DNA from: Bacteroidales bacterium
GTDB taxonomy: Bacteria; Bacteroidota; Bacteroidia; Bacteroidales; UBA7960
Reading direction: 5' to 3'
DNA: 35,414 nt
NCBI GenBank assembly: GCA_003567205.1
Contig: PXAA01000114.1
Span: 1 to 35,414 of the forward strand
Position numbers and translations under genes: made by a program. A model generated the notes under the pieces. It did not search any database and was not told where the DNA came from. It saw only the letters and a list, made by a program, of their open reading frames with translations. Shown one piece after another: positions 1-7,259 of this stretch (position 1 is the stretch's first letter; each line of letters opens with the position of its first letter).

Positions 1-1059
1 CGGCATGCCGGGTTTTACACCGGTCAGAACGGTGGGTGGGTACCATGCCCCTTGCTGGTCAGGAATTTCGCCACCCAATAAGCATTTGGCGCCTTTCTGC
101 ACGCTGGCGGCAACCTGGTCGTGCAATTCATCGCGCAAAGCCTTGCTGGCCTGTGGCCCTAGATCCATATTTTCTTTCAGGGGGTCACCCATGGTTTTTT
201 CCTTCATGATTTGCACAAACTTTTTTTCAAATTCTTTGCGTAATGATTTGACCACTACAAAGCGTTTGGCGGCAATACAGCTCTGACCGCTATTGATCAG
301 CCGGCTGCTGACACATGTTCGTACTGCATGTTCCAGGTGGGCATCTTCAAGAATGATGTACGGATCGCTGCCACCCAGTTCAAGAACGGTTTTTTTCAGC
401 ATGGAGCCAGCTTTGGAAGCAATTGCGCGCCCGGCGCCAACACTCCCTGTGAGGGTGACCGCTTTAATATGCTGGTTGCCTATGATCTCGCCCGTCTTAT
501 ACCCGGGTACCTTCAGTATACTGAACAAGTGGCCGGGAAACCCGGCCATTTTGAAAGCAGATTCAATAGCCAGGGCCGAACCTGTGACGTTGGAAGCATG
601 TTTTAGCAGGGCGGCATTGCCTGCCATCAATGCCGGGGCGGCAAAACGAAAGACCTGCCAGAACGGGAAATTCCATGGCATTACAGCCAGGACAACCCCC
701 AAAGGACGATAGGCGATATAACTCTGGGTGGCAGCGGTCGGAACGGGCTCATTGGCCAAAAAACCGGCCGCATGCTTTGCATAGTATTCACAAACCCTGG
801 CACATTTCTCAATCTCTGCCCTGGATTGACCAATGGGTTTCCCCATTTCCATGCTGATCAGGCGCGCATTGGTTTCCAGGCGTTCGCGCAATATCCCCGC
901 CAGAACCTTCATGCGTCCGGCCCGTTCAGAAAAACCAGTTTTTGCCCAATTGTTTTGTGCCAGGGCTGTCTGGTCGATGATGACATTGATCTCTTCCGGG
1001 GTGTGCTCAGGATATTCGGCGATGATTTGGCCGGTAGCGGGATTTATTGAGGATAACAT
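1..1059 (-). CDS. NAD(P)-dependent aldehyde dehydrogenase, succinate-semialdehyde dehydrogenase-like (C-terminus cut off by window edge)
   Basis: Reading the minus strand from the ATG at 1059 gives 353 open codons that run off the window. The family is usually about 455 residues, so roughly 100 C-terminal residues are missing. Aldehyde dehydrogenase hallmarks are in order: the cofactor-site motif MPWNFPFWQ (Asn130), a Lys in LLKHAS (about 153), the turn TLTGSVGAGR (203-212), the general base Glu227 in LELGG, and the catalytic Cys261 in SGQSC. The short N-terminus and the LMAGNAALLKHASNV wording resemble the Sad/YneI branch that oxidises succinate semialdehyde, but substrate cannot be settled by eye. 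It lies 20 bases downstream of the MscS gene on the same strand and is probably co-transcribed with it. The decarboxylase at 3369 is on the other strand, so no shared pathway is shown. Confidence 0.9.
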   Translation of the reverse strand, partial: MLSSINPATGQIIAEYPEHTPEEINVIIDQTALAQNNWAKTGFSERAGRMKVLAGILRERLETNARLISMEMGKPIGQSRAEIEKCARVCEYYAKHAAGFLANEPVPTAATQSYIAYRPLGVVLAVMPWNFPFWQVFRFAAPALMAGNAALLKHASNVTGSALAIESAFKMAGFPGHLFSILKVPGYKTGEIIGNQHIKAVTLTGSVGAGRAIASKAGSMLKKTVLELGGSDPYIILEDAHLEHAVRTCVSSRLINSGQSCIAAKRFVVVKSLRKEFEKKFVQIMKEKTMGDPLKENMDLGPQASKALRDELHDQVAASVQKGAKCLLGGEIPDQQGAWYPPTVLTGVKPGMP

Positions 1060-1079
1060 CTTTAAGATTGTTGAGTTGC

Positions 1080-2003
1080 TTACTGAGGTTTGGTTTGGTC
1101 GTTCAGGAATACCCTGGTTTTTGGCAGGCAATGGGGGTATTTGCACTGGATGAATTCCACGAGTTTTTCCCTGATAAAGACCCTGAGCTCCCAGGCATCC
1201 GGTGAACTGGCAGCACTCATAAGCGCCCTTATTTCCAGGGTGTTTTCTTTTGCATCGGTTACCTGCAAAACATTCACTTTTTTGTCCCAGTGGGGATTGG
1301 ATTCGAGCAGGCGGGTGAGTTCCTTACGCAGGGCGTTGATGGGGATGGTGTAATCGGTGTAAATAAAAACTGTCCCGAGAAGGTCGGCCGAGGTACGTGT
1401 CCAGTTTTGAAAAGGTTTCTCCATGAAATAAGTGGTGGGTACCACCAGGCGCCGCTTATCCCATATCCGCACAACCACATAGGTCAGGTTGATCTCTTCT
1501 ATCCAGCCCCATTCATTTTCCACGATCACTACGTCATCGAGGCGAATGGGCTGGGTAATGGCAATCTGGAATCCCGCCAGGATTGTCCCCAGCGCTTTCT
1601 GGGCAGCCAGCCCGATCACCAGGCCCGCAATACCTGCCGAAGCAAACAGGCTGATGCCGATATTGCGCACTCCTTCAAATTGCATCAGGGTAATACCCAG
1701 GGCAATGAGAACTATTACAAAGATCAGGATCTTTTCCAGGATGTTGTATTGTGTATGCAATTTACGCATGCGCAGATTGTCGGCTACATCTATATCGTAT
1801 CGGGCCAGCAATCTGATTTTTGCCGTGCGGATTACAGCAATAATGCCCCAGGTAATCGCAACAACGAGCAAAATTGAAGCCGTAAGTTGCATGCCGTTGT
1901 GGAAATCTTCCGGGATGAATTCCAGGTACTGTCCAAGGCTTTTGAAAAAAACAGCCAGAAGAAAAACGAGCGCAGGAAGGATAAAACGTTTAAGATGTTC
2001 CAT
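1080..2003 (-). CDS. Small-conductance mechanosensitive channel (MscS family)
   Basis: A 307-residue inner-membrane protein expected to open under membrane tension and release solutes on osmotic downshock. Hydrophobic segments lie at about 8-26, 40-60 and 92-112, followed by the Gly/Ala-rich pore helix of MscS proteins (about 118-150, including FASAGIAGLVIGLAAQKALG). The beta domain follows (QPIRLDDVVIVENEWGWIEEI, then RIWDKRRLVVPTTYF), then the alpha/beta C-terminal domain to the end. Length and order fit the compact MscS type. The ATG at 2003 is preceded by a TATTTTTG element on the same strand (2044-2051). The aldehyde dehydrogenase follows after 20 bases. Confidence 0.9.
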   Translation of the reverse strand: MEHLKRFILPALVFLLAVFFKSLGQYLEFIPEDFHNGMQLTASILLVVAITWGIIAVIRTAKIRLLARYDIDVADNLRMRKLHTQYNILEKILIFVIVLIALGITLMQFEGVRNIGISLFASAGIAGLVIGLAAQKALGTILAGFQIAITQPIRLDDVVIVENEWGWIEEINLTYVVVRIWDKRRLVVPTTYFMEKPFQNWTRTSADLLGTVFIYTDYTIPINALRKELTRLLESNPHWDKKVNVLQVTDAKENTLEIRALMSAASSPDAWELRVFIREKLVEFIQCKYPHCLPKTRVFLNDQTKPQ

Positions 2004-2043
2004 ATCAGCAAATGGGTTTGTCCGGTTGATGTTTTGTGTTTTT

Positions 2044-2051
2044 CAAAAATA
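2044..2051 (-). promoter_or_regulatory. Possible Bacteroidota -7 element for the MscS gene
   Basis: On the minus strand this reads TATTTTTG, matching TAnnTTTG, about 40 bases upstream of the MscS ATG. A TTG lies further upstream but only about 16 bases away, shorter than the usual 19-21, so the match is partial. Confidence 0.35.
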
Positions 2052-2159
2052 CAGTTTTTGCCTGAGCCAAAAAAATACACCAGGTGTTGATTTTGAATCA
2101 CTGGACGCCTCAAATTTAATTAAACATAAAAAAAGTGTAATAAGTATTAATAAATTATT

Positions 2160-2167
2160 TATATTTG
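2160..2167 (+). promoter_or_regulatory. Possible -7 element for the 203-residue gene
   Basis: TATATTTG matches TAnnTTTG and ends 29 bases before the ATG at 2197. No good TTG is seen at the -33 position. The divergent intergenic stretch 2004-2196 is strongly AT-rich, and apart from these two -7 elements I see nothing in it. Confidence 0.35.
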
Positions 2168-2196
2168 ACTGAAATTATAAATTTAATCTATTTAAT

Positions 2197-2808
2197 ATGT
2201 TATTTCGAAGATTTGTAAACAGGCACATTCCCGGACTTCGCATATTGCCCGTAAGCATGGCCCATTATGAACCCGGTGTGTTGCTGGATTCAAAAAACTT
2301 GCATTTATTGGGCCATTGCCGCGAAGTGTTGCCTGATGAACCTGAAACATCCTGGGATATACACAATTCGGAGGCAAGCATCGTATACGGGTTAATAGCG
2401 GCAGACCGTAAGCTGGGTGGCGGGGTCCATGCTCTGGGTGTAATTTCCTTAAGCGGCAGGTTTTCGGATGACCTCAGGGTTCATATTGACATCAGTGATG
2501 TACGGGGAGCCTATCTGGGGATCAATCAATTGCAATTGCATCCCAAAATAAATAATCTGCGGCGGATTGACCGGCGTGGCCGGTGGCGTAAGGTCAATGG
2601 CCGCTTTGTGGTATTGGAAAGCTTTTATGCCCGCAAATTTGAAGCCACATTCTATAAAAAGAACCAGCTGATCAACCGGGCTGAACTGGAGAATATGACC
2701 CACATGAATATACACGGCGACCTGGAATATCTTTGGAAATCAGATAAGTCGCTGGTGATTGCCCACAACGATAAAGTGCCTTTTGGGGTCAGGGGCTTTA
2801 TTGTATAG
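2197..2808 (+). CDS. Uncharacterised 203-residue protein, possible divergent gasdermin-like protein
   Basis: No family was recognised with certainty. There is no signal peptide or transmembrane helix; the predicted pattern is alternating hydrophobic strands. The order of features resembles bacterial gasdermins as I remember them: an N-terminal amphipathic stretch; LRILPVSMAHYEPGVLL (15-30); NLHLLGHCREVLP (34-46); a Gly-rich KLGGGVHALGVI segment (72-83); a strand ending in DISDV (98-102); NGRFVVLESF then KFEATF (134-152); and a C-terminal VPFGVRGFIV (194-203) comparable to the LVFGFK..E motif of gasdermins. Unlike described bacterial gasdermins it stops right after that motif, so a C-terminal inhibitory tail is absent. 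It has no Cys near the N-terminus for palmitoylation (the only Cys is 41). No caspase- or trypsin-like protease gene adjoins it. The fold call is inference only; the coding call is supported by length, an upstream -7 element and an intergenic boundary on each side. Confidence 0.6.
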   Translation: MLFRRFVNRHIPGLRILPVSMAHYEPGVLLDSKNLHLLGHCREVLPDEPETSWDIHNSEASIVYGLIAADRKLGGGVHALGVISLSGRFSDDLRVHIDISDVRGAYLGINQLQLHPKINNLRRIDRRGRWRKVNGRFVVLESFYARKFEATFYKKNQLINRAELENMTHMNIHGDLEYLWKSDKSLVIAHNDKVPFGVRGFIV

Positions 2809-2836
2809 GCTGGCGCGCAAATCTGAAAGTATCCCA

Positions 2837-2866
2837 TTGCCGGGTGTCCAAAATCATGTACTTTTG
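2837..2866 (+). promoter_or_regulatory. Bacteroidota-type promoter for the DUF3127 gene
   Basis: A TTG at 2837-2839, 19 bases, then TACTTTTG at 2859-2866 fit the -33/-7 consensus of the primary sigma factor of this phylum. Transcription would start near 2872, leaving a leader of about 38 bases before the ATG at 2910. This also argues that the upstream in-frame ATG at 2844 is not the start. Confidence 0.6.
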
Positions 2867-2909
2867 GACTGTAATCATTTCGTTAACCATTTTTATCAGA
2901 GCGGCAATT

Positions 2910-3299
2910 ATGGAAATCAGTGGCACCATTCTTTCAATATTACCAGAACAACAAGGCGAGGGTCGTAATGGTCCCTGGCGCAAACAGGATTTTATCATAG
3001 AAACCCAGGGACAATATCCCCGAAAAGTATGTATCTCCGTGTGGGGTGATAAAATTGATCAGTTCTCATTGAAAGAAGGGGAATATATTACTGCGTCGAT
3101 TAATATCGAAAGCCGTGAATTCAATGGCCGGTGGTACACCGATGTGAAAGCCTGGAAAGTGGATAAGGAAGGGCATGAGGGCCCGCAAGCCGGCCCTGTG
3201 CCGTCCATGCCGGCGGGTATGCCTCCACCATCGGATGCGCCCATGCCCACAGATGAACCAATACCTCCCGCCGGCCAGGAGGATGACCTCCCTTTTTAA
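2910..3299 (+). CDS. DUF3127 OB-fold protein with SSB-like C-terminal tip
   Basis: A 129-residue protein read from the ATG at 2910, chosen because the family begins MEISGTI and because the promoter at 2837-2866 lies upstream of it. The first 80 or so residues form the DUF3127 domain (GPWRKQDFIIETQGQYPRK, then a VSVWGD-like CISVWGD, then EFNGRWYTDVKAWKV), a small beta-barrel widespread in Bacteroidota and related in design to single-stranded DNA-binding OB-folds. A Pro/Met-rich flexible linker of about 30 residues follows, ending in EDDLPF. That layout, OB-fold plus disordered linker plus acidic tip ending in Pro-Phe, copies SSB, whose last residues recruit DNA repair and replication proteins. 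A role in single-stranded nucleic acid handling is inferred. Confidence 0.85.
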   Translation: MEISGTILSILPEQQGEGRNGPWRKQDFIIETQGQYPRKVCISVWGDKIDQFSLKEGEYITASINIESREFNGRWYTDVKAWKVDKEGHEGPQAGPVPSMPAGMPPPSDAPMPTDEPIPPAGQEDDLPF

Positions 3300-3313
3300 C
3301 AGCGTATTGCTGG

Positions 3314-3333
3314 CCTGATGAAACTTCATCAGG
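3314..3333 (+). promoter_or_regulatory. Perfect 20-base palindrome upstream of the decarboxylase
   Basis: CCTGATGAA, two bases, TTCATCAGG form a perfect inverted repeat between the DUF3127 stop (3299) and the likely decarboxylase ATG (3369). No T-run follows, so it is a poor intrinsic terminator. A near-match to the -7 element (TAACTTCG, one mismatch) lies at 3344-3351, which would put the palindrome over the upstream promoter half. This is the classic position for a dimeric repressor site; no regulator gene is nearby. Confidence 0.45.
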
Positions 3334-3368
3334 AAAATATCCATAACTTCGCATCAAAACCTGCGATT

Positions 3369-4781
3369 ATGGACAATGCTGCTTTTCGTCGGTACGGCCA
3401 CGCCTTTGTTGACTGGTTGGCCGATTATTTCGAAAACATTGAGAAACTCCCCGTAAAGTCAAAAACCCTGCCAGGCGATCTTCTGTCTCGCCTTCCTGCT
3501 TCTGCACCAACAGATGGAGAATCGATGGATGAGATTTTTAAAGATTTCCGTGAATTGATAATGCCTGGGATAAGCCATTGGCAGCACCCTGCCTGGTTTG
3601 CTTACTTTCCGGCAAACAACAGCCCGCCATCGGTGCTTGCAGAAATGCTTACTGCCGGACTGGGGAGCCAATGTATGAGCTGGCAGACTTCCCCGGCTGC
3701 CACTGAACTGGAGGAGCGTGTCATGGATTGGCTCAGACAGATGATCGGACTGCCTCCGGAATTTTCAGGGGTTATCCAGGATACAGCTTCCACAGCCAGT
3801 TTGTGTGCCCTGTTGTCTGCCAGGGAGTATGCCACCGGTTTTACAGCCAATCAGAAGGGTACAAATGAACCCCTTGTGGTTTATGCCTCAACAGAAGCAC
3901 ACTCCAGCATTGAAAAAGGGGTCAAGATTGCCGGACTCGGGAAAGACAACCTGCGCCTGATCCAGACCAGGGATGATTTTTCCATGTGTCCGGAATCACT
4001 TGCAAAAGCCATTGAGGAAGACCTGGGCTCAGGACTCAAACCGGCCTGTGTGGTGGCCACCCTTGGCACCACTTCATCCATGGCTATGGACCCGGTGGAG
4101 GCTGTTGCAGATATTTGTAAGCAATACGGTTTATGGCTTCATGTGGATGCGGCTTTTGCGGGTACTGCCGCAGTAGATCCCAATCACAGATGGTTCATGA
4201 AGGGCACCGAAAATTGTGATTCTTTTGTTTTTAATCCACACAAGTGGATGTTAACAAACTTTGACTGTTCGGCCTATTTTGTCCGTGATCCGGAAATCTT
4301 ACTGCGCACCCTTGGCATGCAGCCCGAATACCTTAAAACTGCTGCCGATACAGAGGTGAAGAATTACCGCGACTGGGGTATACAGCTTGGCCGCAGGTTT
4401 AGGGCCCTTAAACTTTGGTTCGTTGTCAGATCTTATGGAACCGGCGGCATTCGTAAAATGGTGAACCGGCACATTACCATGGCAAAGGATTTTTCTGCCC
4501 GGGTGGATTCAGATAAATGTTTTGAGTTGATGGCCCCCCGGCAACTCAGCCTTGTATGCTTCAGATACAAACCTGGTGATACAGATGAAGAGGGCCTCAA
4601 CCAGATAAATCAACAGCTGATGGAGCGGGTGAATGCAACAGGAGAGGTGTTTCTTACCCACACAGTCCTGCGTGGTAAATACACTCTGAGGCTTTCGGTC
4701 GGACAGCGGACTACTTCTGCCAGACATATTCAACAAGCATGGCAACTGATTAAAGAGGCAAGTCAGCAGATTACAGTCTGA
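3369..4781 (+). CDS. PLP-dependent aromatic-L-amino-acid decarboxylase (group II)
   Basis: The enzyme is expected to remove CO2 from an aromatic amino acid (Trp, Tyr, Phe or DOPA) to give an aryl amine. An in-frame ATG exists at 3318, but it lies inside the palindrome. From 3369 the protein starts MDNAAFRRYG, aligning with the start of animal DOPA decarboxylases, and is 470 residues, close to their usual 480. Visible family features, numbered from 3369: HPAWFAYFPA (73-82), TSPAATELE (107-115), the cofactor-stacking His178 in STEAHSSIEK, the Asp260 of HVDAAFAG that contacts the pyridine nitrogen, and the Schiff-base Lys292 in FNPHKWMLTNFDC. No membrane segment is seen, so it is cytoplasmic. 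Its 3' end overlaps the end of the convergent CvpA-family gene by 11 bases. Exact substrate is unknown. Confidence 0.93.
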   Translation: MDNAAFRRYGHAFVDWLADYFENIEKLPVKSKTLPGDLLSRLPASAPTDGESMDEIFKDFRELIMPGISHWQHPAWFAYFPANNSPPSVLAEMLTAGLGSQCMSWQTSPAATELEERVMDWLRQMIGLPPEFSGVIQDTASTASLCALLSAREYATGFTANQKGTNEPLVVYASTEAHSSIEKGVKIAGLGKDNLRLIQTRDDFSMCPESLAKAIEEDLGSGLKPACVVATLGTTSSMAMDPVEAVADICKQYGLWLHVDAAFAGTAAVDPNHRWFMKGTENCDSFVFNPHKWMLTNFDCSAYFVRDPEILLRTLGMQPEYLKTAADTEVKNYRDWGIQLGRRFRALKLWFVVRSYGTGGIRKMVNRHITMAKDFSARVDSDKCFELMAPRQLSLVCFRYKPGDTDEEGLNQINQQLMERVNATGEVFLTHTVLRGKYTLRLSVGQRTTSARHIQQAWQLIKEASQQITV

Positions 4782-5256
4782 AACCAATGGCTTCGGTAAT
4801 GTTTGCGTAAAGCTTTTCCAGTTGCGGATAAAGCAAACTGTTCAAACGTGTTTCTTCTTTTATAAGCCAGTTACCATGGTCAATTAAGTCAATCAACATA
4901 AACAGGATGGCCAGGATCAGCCCCCATTTTAAAATGCCGATGGCCAGCCCGGCCAGGCGATTAATAAATCCAAGCATCAGTGCTGAGAATAAATTGGTCA
5001 GCAGGGTGCCAAATAAGCGCATCAGGGCAACCACAAGGATAAAAACAATCACAAAAACCACCACTTTTACTACCTGAATGTTCCAGCTAAAAAGGCTTAT
5101 AACGATATTTCCCAAAATATTGGCCGAAAGAATGGCCAGAAAAACACCGGCCACCAGACCGGCTAAAATAGCCACTTCATGAAAGAAACCTTTCTGGTAA
5201 CCCCTGATGGCGCCCAGCATGAGTACAACGGCAATAATAATGTCCAGTATGTTCAT
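4771..5256 (-). CDS. cvpA: CvpA-family membrane protein
   Basis: A 161-residue protein with four hydrophobic segments (about 2-16, 25-50, 60-88 and 102-125), beginning MNILDIIIAVVLMLGAIRGYQKGFF. The early RGYQKGF(F) motif after the first helix is the mark of the CvpA (PF02674) family, named for an effect on colicin V production but widespread as an envelope-homeostasis protein. A bacteriocin role is not implied. It is the last gene of the operon holA, EVE, CvpA, 26 bases after the EVE stop, and overlaps the decarboxylase tail to tail. Confidence 0.85.
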   Translation of the reverse strand: MNILDIIIAVVLMLGAIRGYQKGFFHEVAILAGLVAGVFLAILSANILGNIVISLFSWNIQVVKVVVFVIVFILVVALMRLFGTLLTNLFSALMLGFINRLAGLAIGILKWGLILAILFMLIDLIDHGNWLIKEETRLNSLLYPQLEKLYANITEAIGFRL

Positions 5257-5282
5257 TTGTTTATTGTTTTTTTGAAGGCATG

Positions 5283-5690
5283 CTAAGGATGTCCGAACGA
5301 TACAATGATGTCAAACGCTTCTTGTTTTAATGGCATTACAGACAGCCTGGCCTGGGTTACCAGGGTAATGTTTTCCAGGCGCGGGTCTGATTTGATGGTT
5401 TTTAGGGTAACTGGTTTTTTAAATGCCTGTTCCGGTACAATATCTACCACCACCCATCGCTTGTCGTCTGTGGTGGGATCGGGATAATGTGCTTTGACCA
5501 CCCGGGCAATACCCATGACCCTTTTTTCTGTGACGCTGTGATAAAAAAGCACCATGTCCCCTTCCTGCATCAAGCGCAGGTTGTTCCGGGCCTGGTAGTT
5601 TCTTACGCCATCCCACATTGTGCGGCCGTCTTTAATAAACTGTTGCCAGGAGTATGCTGCGGGTTCGCTCTTTACCAACCAATAATTCAT
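5283..5690 (-). CDS. EVE-domain protein
   Basis: A 135-residue single-domain protein. The start MNYWLVKSEP, then TMWDGVRNYQARNNLR and GDMVLFYHS, are the standard EVE (PUA-superfamily) signature; the pocket of this family is thought to bind modified bases in nucleic acid, and EVE proteins are often stand-alone housekeeping proteins as here. The ATG overlaps the holA stop codon (ATGA), showing translational coupling with the DNA polymerase subunit gene. No restriction or toxin partner is fused to it. Confidence 0.92.
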   Translation of the reverse strand: MNYWLVKSEPAAYSWQQFIKDGRTMWDGVRNYQARNNLRLMQEGDMVLFYHSVTEKRVMGIARVVKAHYPDPTTDDKRWVVVDIVPEQAFKKPVTLKTIKSDPRLENITLVTQARLSVMPLKQEAFDIIVSFGHP

Positions 5691-6715
5691 TTCTGTTCTG
5701 TTTTTGAATGATTCAGAATTTTGTATGTTAGTTCCTTGACCAGTTCCCCATGATCTGTTGTTTCATTGCCCAACCCCTTGGATTTAAGATCATAGGTCCT
5801 TAATTGACTGAATATCTCAACAATCCTGTTTGGTGAATAATTTTTTGCCGCCTGAATAAAGTCCTTGATGAAAAAAGGATGGACATTCAGTTCCGAGGCC
5901 GCATTTTTCTGGCTTTTGTCTTTCAAACTATGATACAAAAGCACTTTCGAAAAAAACTGGTACAAGATCCCGGTGGTCATTACAAAGGGATTGGACCGGG
6001 GATTATCGGCAAAATATTTTGTGATCTGGTAGGCTTTTTGTTTGTTTTTGGCCCCCAGTGCATTCTGAAACTCAAACATATTGAAGTCTTTGCTGATGCC
6101 AATATTTTCTTCAATCACCAGGGGTGTGATCTCACTGCCTTTTTCCAGGTTGATAAATAACTTTTTGACTTCATTGACAATTTTTCCCAGATCGGTACCC
6201 AGGTGGTCGGCAAGCAACTGCAGGGCAGCGGGACCAATCCGGTAACCGTTTTGCTTTACGTAGCCGGCAATCCAGGCGGGAACCTGGTTTTCATATAGCT
6301 TTTTACTGTTGTATACCACTCCGGCATTGCTGATGGATTTGTAAAACCTTGTTCGCTTGTCCAGAGTCTTGTATTTGTAGCATATCACCAGGATGGTCGA
6401 ATCAAGGGGCTTCTCTACGTAGGGCATCAATGCTTCGATGTCTTTCAGGTGCTGGGCTTCACGCACAATAACAATATTGTGGCTGGCCATCATAGGATAG
6501 CGCTTGGCCGTACTGATGATGTCGGGTATATCCGTATCCTTTCCGTAAAGGATGGTCAGGTTGAATTCTTTTTCTGTATCTGTAAGAACGCTTTCTTCCA
6601 GGTTGTCGGCAATCACATCAATATAATAGGTTTCTTCTCCCATCAGGAAATAAACCGGATGCACGGCTTTGTTGCCGATATCTTTCAGGATCTGATGAAT
6701 ATTCATTTCAGCCAT
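5687..6715 (-). CDS. holA: DNA polymerase III subunit delta
   Basis: A 342-residue clamp-loader subunit when read from the ATG at 6715 (MAEMNIHQ); the frame stays open for 44 codons upstream, but those would overlap the divergent gene and do not look like HolA. The N-terminus has the expected PVYFLMGEETYYIDVIADNL, followed by LYGKDTDIPDIISTAKRYPM and VIVREAQHL, and the C-terminal helical collar domain runs to the end. Delta opens the beta sliding clamp during loading at replication forks. It is first in a holA, EVE, CvpA operon, with a 4-base stop/start overlap to the EVE gene, and is divergent from the HsdR_N-like gene. Confidence 0.93.
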   Translation of the reverse strand: MAEMNIHQILKDIGNKAVHPVYFLMGEETYYIDVIADNLEESVLTDTEKEFNLTILYGKDTDIPDIISTAKRYPMMASHNIVIVREAQHLKDIEALMPYVEKPLDSTILVICYKYKTLDKRTRFYKSISNAGVVYNSKKLYENQVPAWIAGYVKQNGYRIGPAALQLLADHLGTDLGKIVNEVKKLFINLEKGSEITPLVIEENIGISKDFNMFEFQNALGAKNKQKAYQITKYFADNPRSNPFVMTTGILYQFFSKVLLYHSLKDKSQKNAASELNVHPFFIKDFIQAAKNYSPNRIVEIFSQLRTYDLKSKGLGNETTDHGELVKELTYKILNHSKTEQK

Positions 6716-6738
6716 GAGACTAATGCATTGGGTTATGG

Positions 6739-6746
6739 CAAAAATA
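6739..6746 (-). promoter_or_regulatory. Possible -7 element for the holA operon
   Basis: The minus strand reads TATTTTTG, a full TAnnTTTG match, about 24 bases upstream of the holA ATG. No TTG is seen at the expected -33 distance. It is interleaved with the divergent gene's possible promoter at 6781-6788. Confidence 0.35.
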
Positions 6747-6780
6747 ATGAAAGCTTTCGAAGGCAGTCTTTTTTTTGCTG

Positions 6781-6788
6781 TATATTTG
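6781..6788 (+). promoter_or_regulatory. Possible -7 element just before the HsdR_N-like gene
   Basis: TATATTTG ends only 3 bases before the ATG at 6792. If used, the transcript would start at or next to the start codon and be leaderless or nearly so. No good -33 TTG is present. Confidence 0.3.
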
Positions 6789-6791
6789 TAT

Positions 6792-7259
6792 ATGCACGAA
6801 TTAAATCTACCGTCTTTCCCTTTAAAGATCATCAAAAGAGAAGGCAAAAGATTCGTATTTGATGTTTTCAGAAAGCGTTATGTGGTGCTTAGCCCTGAAG
6901 AATGGGTGCGTCAGAATTTTTTGTGGTGGCTTAAAACACATAAGGGTTTTCCTGCTTCCCTGATGGTTGTAGAGGCTTCTTTGCAATACAACCGCATGCC
7001 CAGGCGTGCCGATGCCATCGTATATGGTCATAAAAGAAAGCCGGTGATGATTATTGAGTGTAAGTCTGCAGAACAAAAAATTACACAGGATGTGTTCGAT
7101 CAGGTGGCGCGTTATAATTTCCCGCTTGGTGTGCCTTACCTGGTGGTAACAAATGGTTTGGAGCATTTTTGCTGTGTAAGGGACAATAAGGCCGGTGCAT
7201 GGCGGTTTCTGGATGAAATCCCGGATTATTCGGCGGTTGTTTTGAATTGTGCGTTATGA
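6792..7259 (+). CDS. PD-(D/E)XK nuclease-fold protein, HsdR N-terminal-like
   Basis: A 155-residue protein from the ATG at 6792 (MHELNLPSFP); the frame is open to 6714, but the upstream part would lie over the holA start and looks non-conserved. Residues 66-91 carry the nuclease core: RRADAIVYG with Asp74, then MIIECKSAE with Glu89 and Lys91, i.e. D..ExK. A QVARYNFPLGVPYLVVTNG segment follows, as in the N-terminal domain of type I restriction R subunits. No helicase, methylase or specificity gene is present, so it is not a restriction system. The same stand-alone protein sits beside holA in many Bacteroidota, pointing to a conserved DNA-processing role. Its stop overlaps the start of the subtilase gene (ATGA). 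Confidence 0.88.
   Translation: MHELNLPSFPLKIIKREGKRFVFDVFRKRYVVLSPEEWVRQNFLWWLKTHKGFPASLMVVEASLQYNRMPRRADAIVYGHKRKPVMIIECKSAEQKITQDVFDQVARYNFPLGVPYLVVTNGLEHFCCVRDNKAGAWRFLDEIPDYSAVVLNCAL

Noticed and set aside
1290-1877. Long plus-strand open frame opposite the MscS gene
   Set aside because: It has no family features and lies wholly antisense to a well-supported MscS reading frame; the same applies to the other antisense frames over the CotH, CcmF and HolA genes.
1-4781. Aldehyde dehydrogenase and decarboxylase as one amine-catabolic operon
   Set aside because: They are on opposite strands, separated by three other genes, and belong to different transcripts.
4771-5256. Bacteriocin (colicin V) production gene
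   Set aside because: CvpA family members are general envelope proteins; no bacteriocin precursor, immunity or export genes are present.
6792-7259. Remnant of a type I restriction system
   Set aside because: No methylase, specificity or helicase gene is nearby, the protein is complete at 155 residues, and its place beside holA is common in the phylum.
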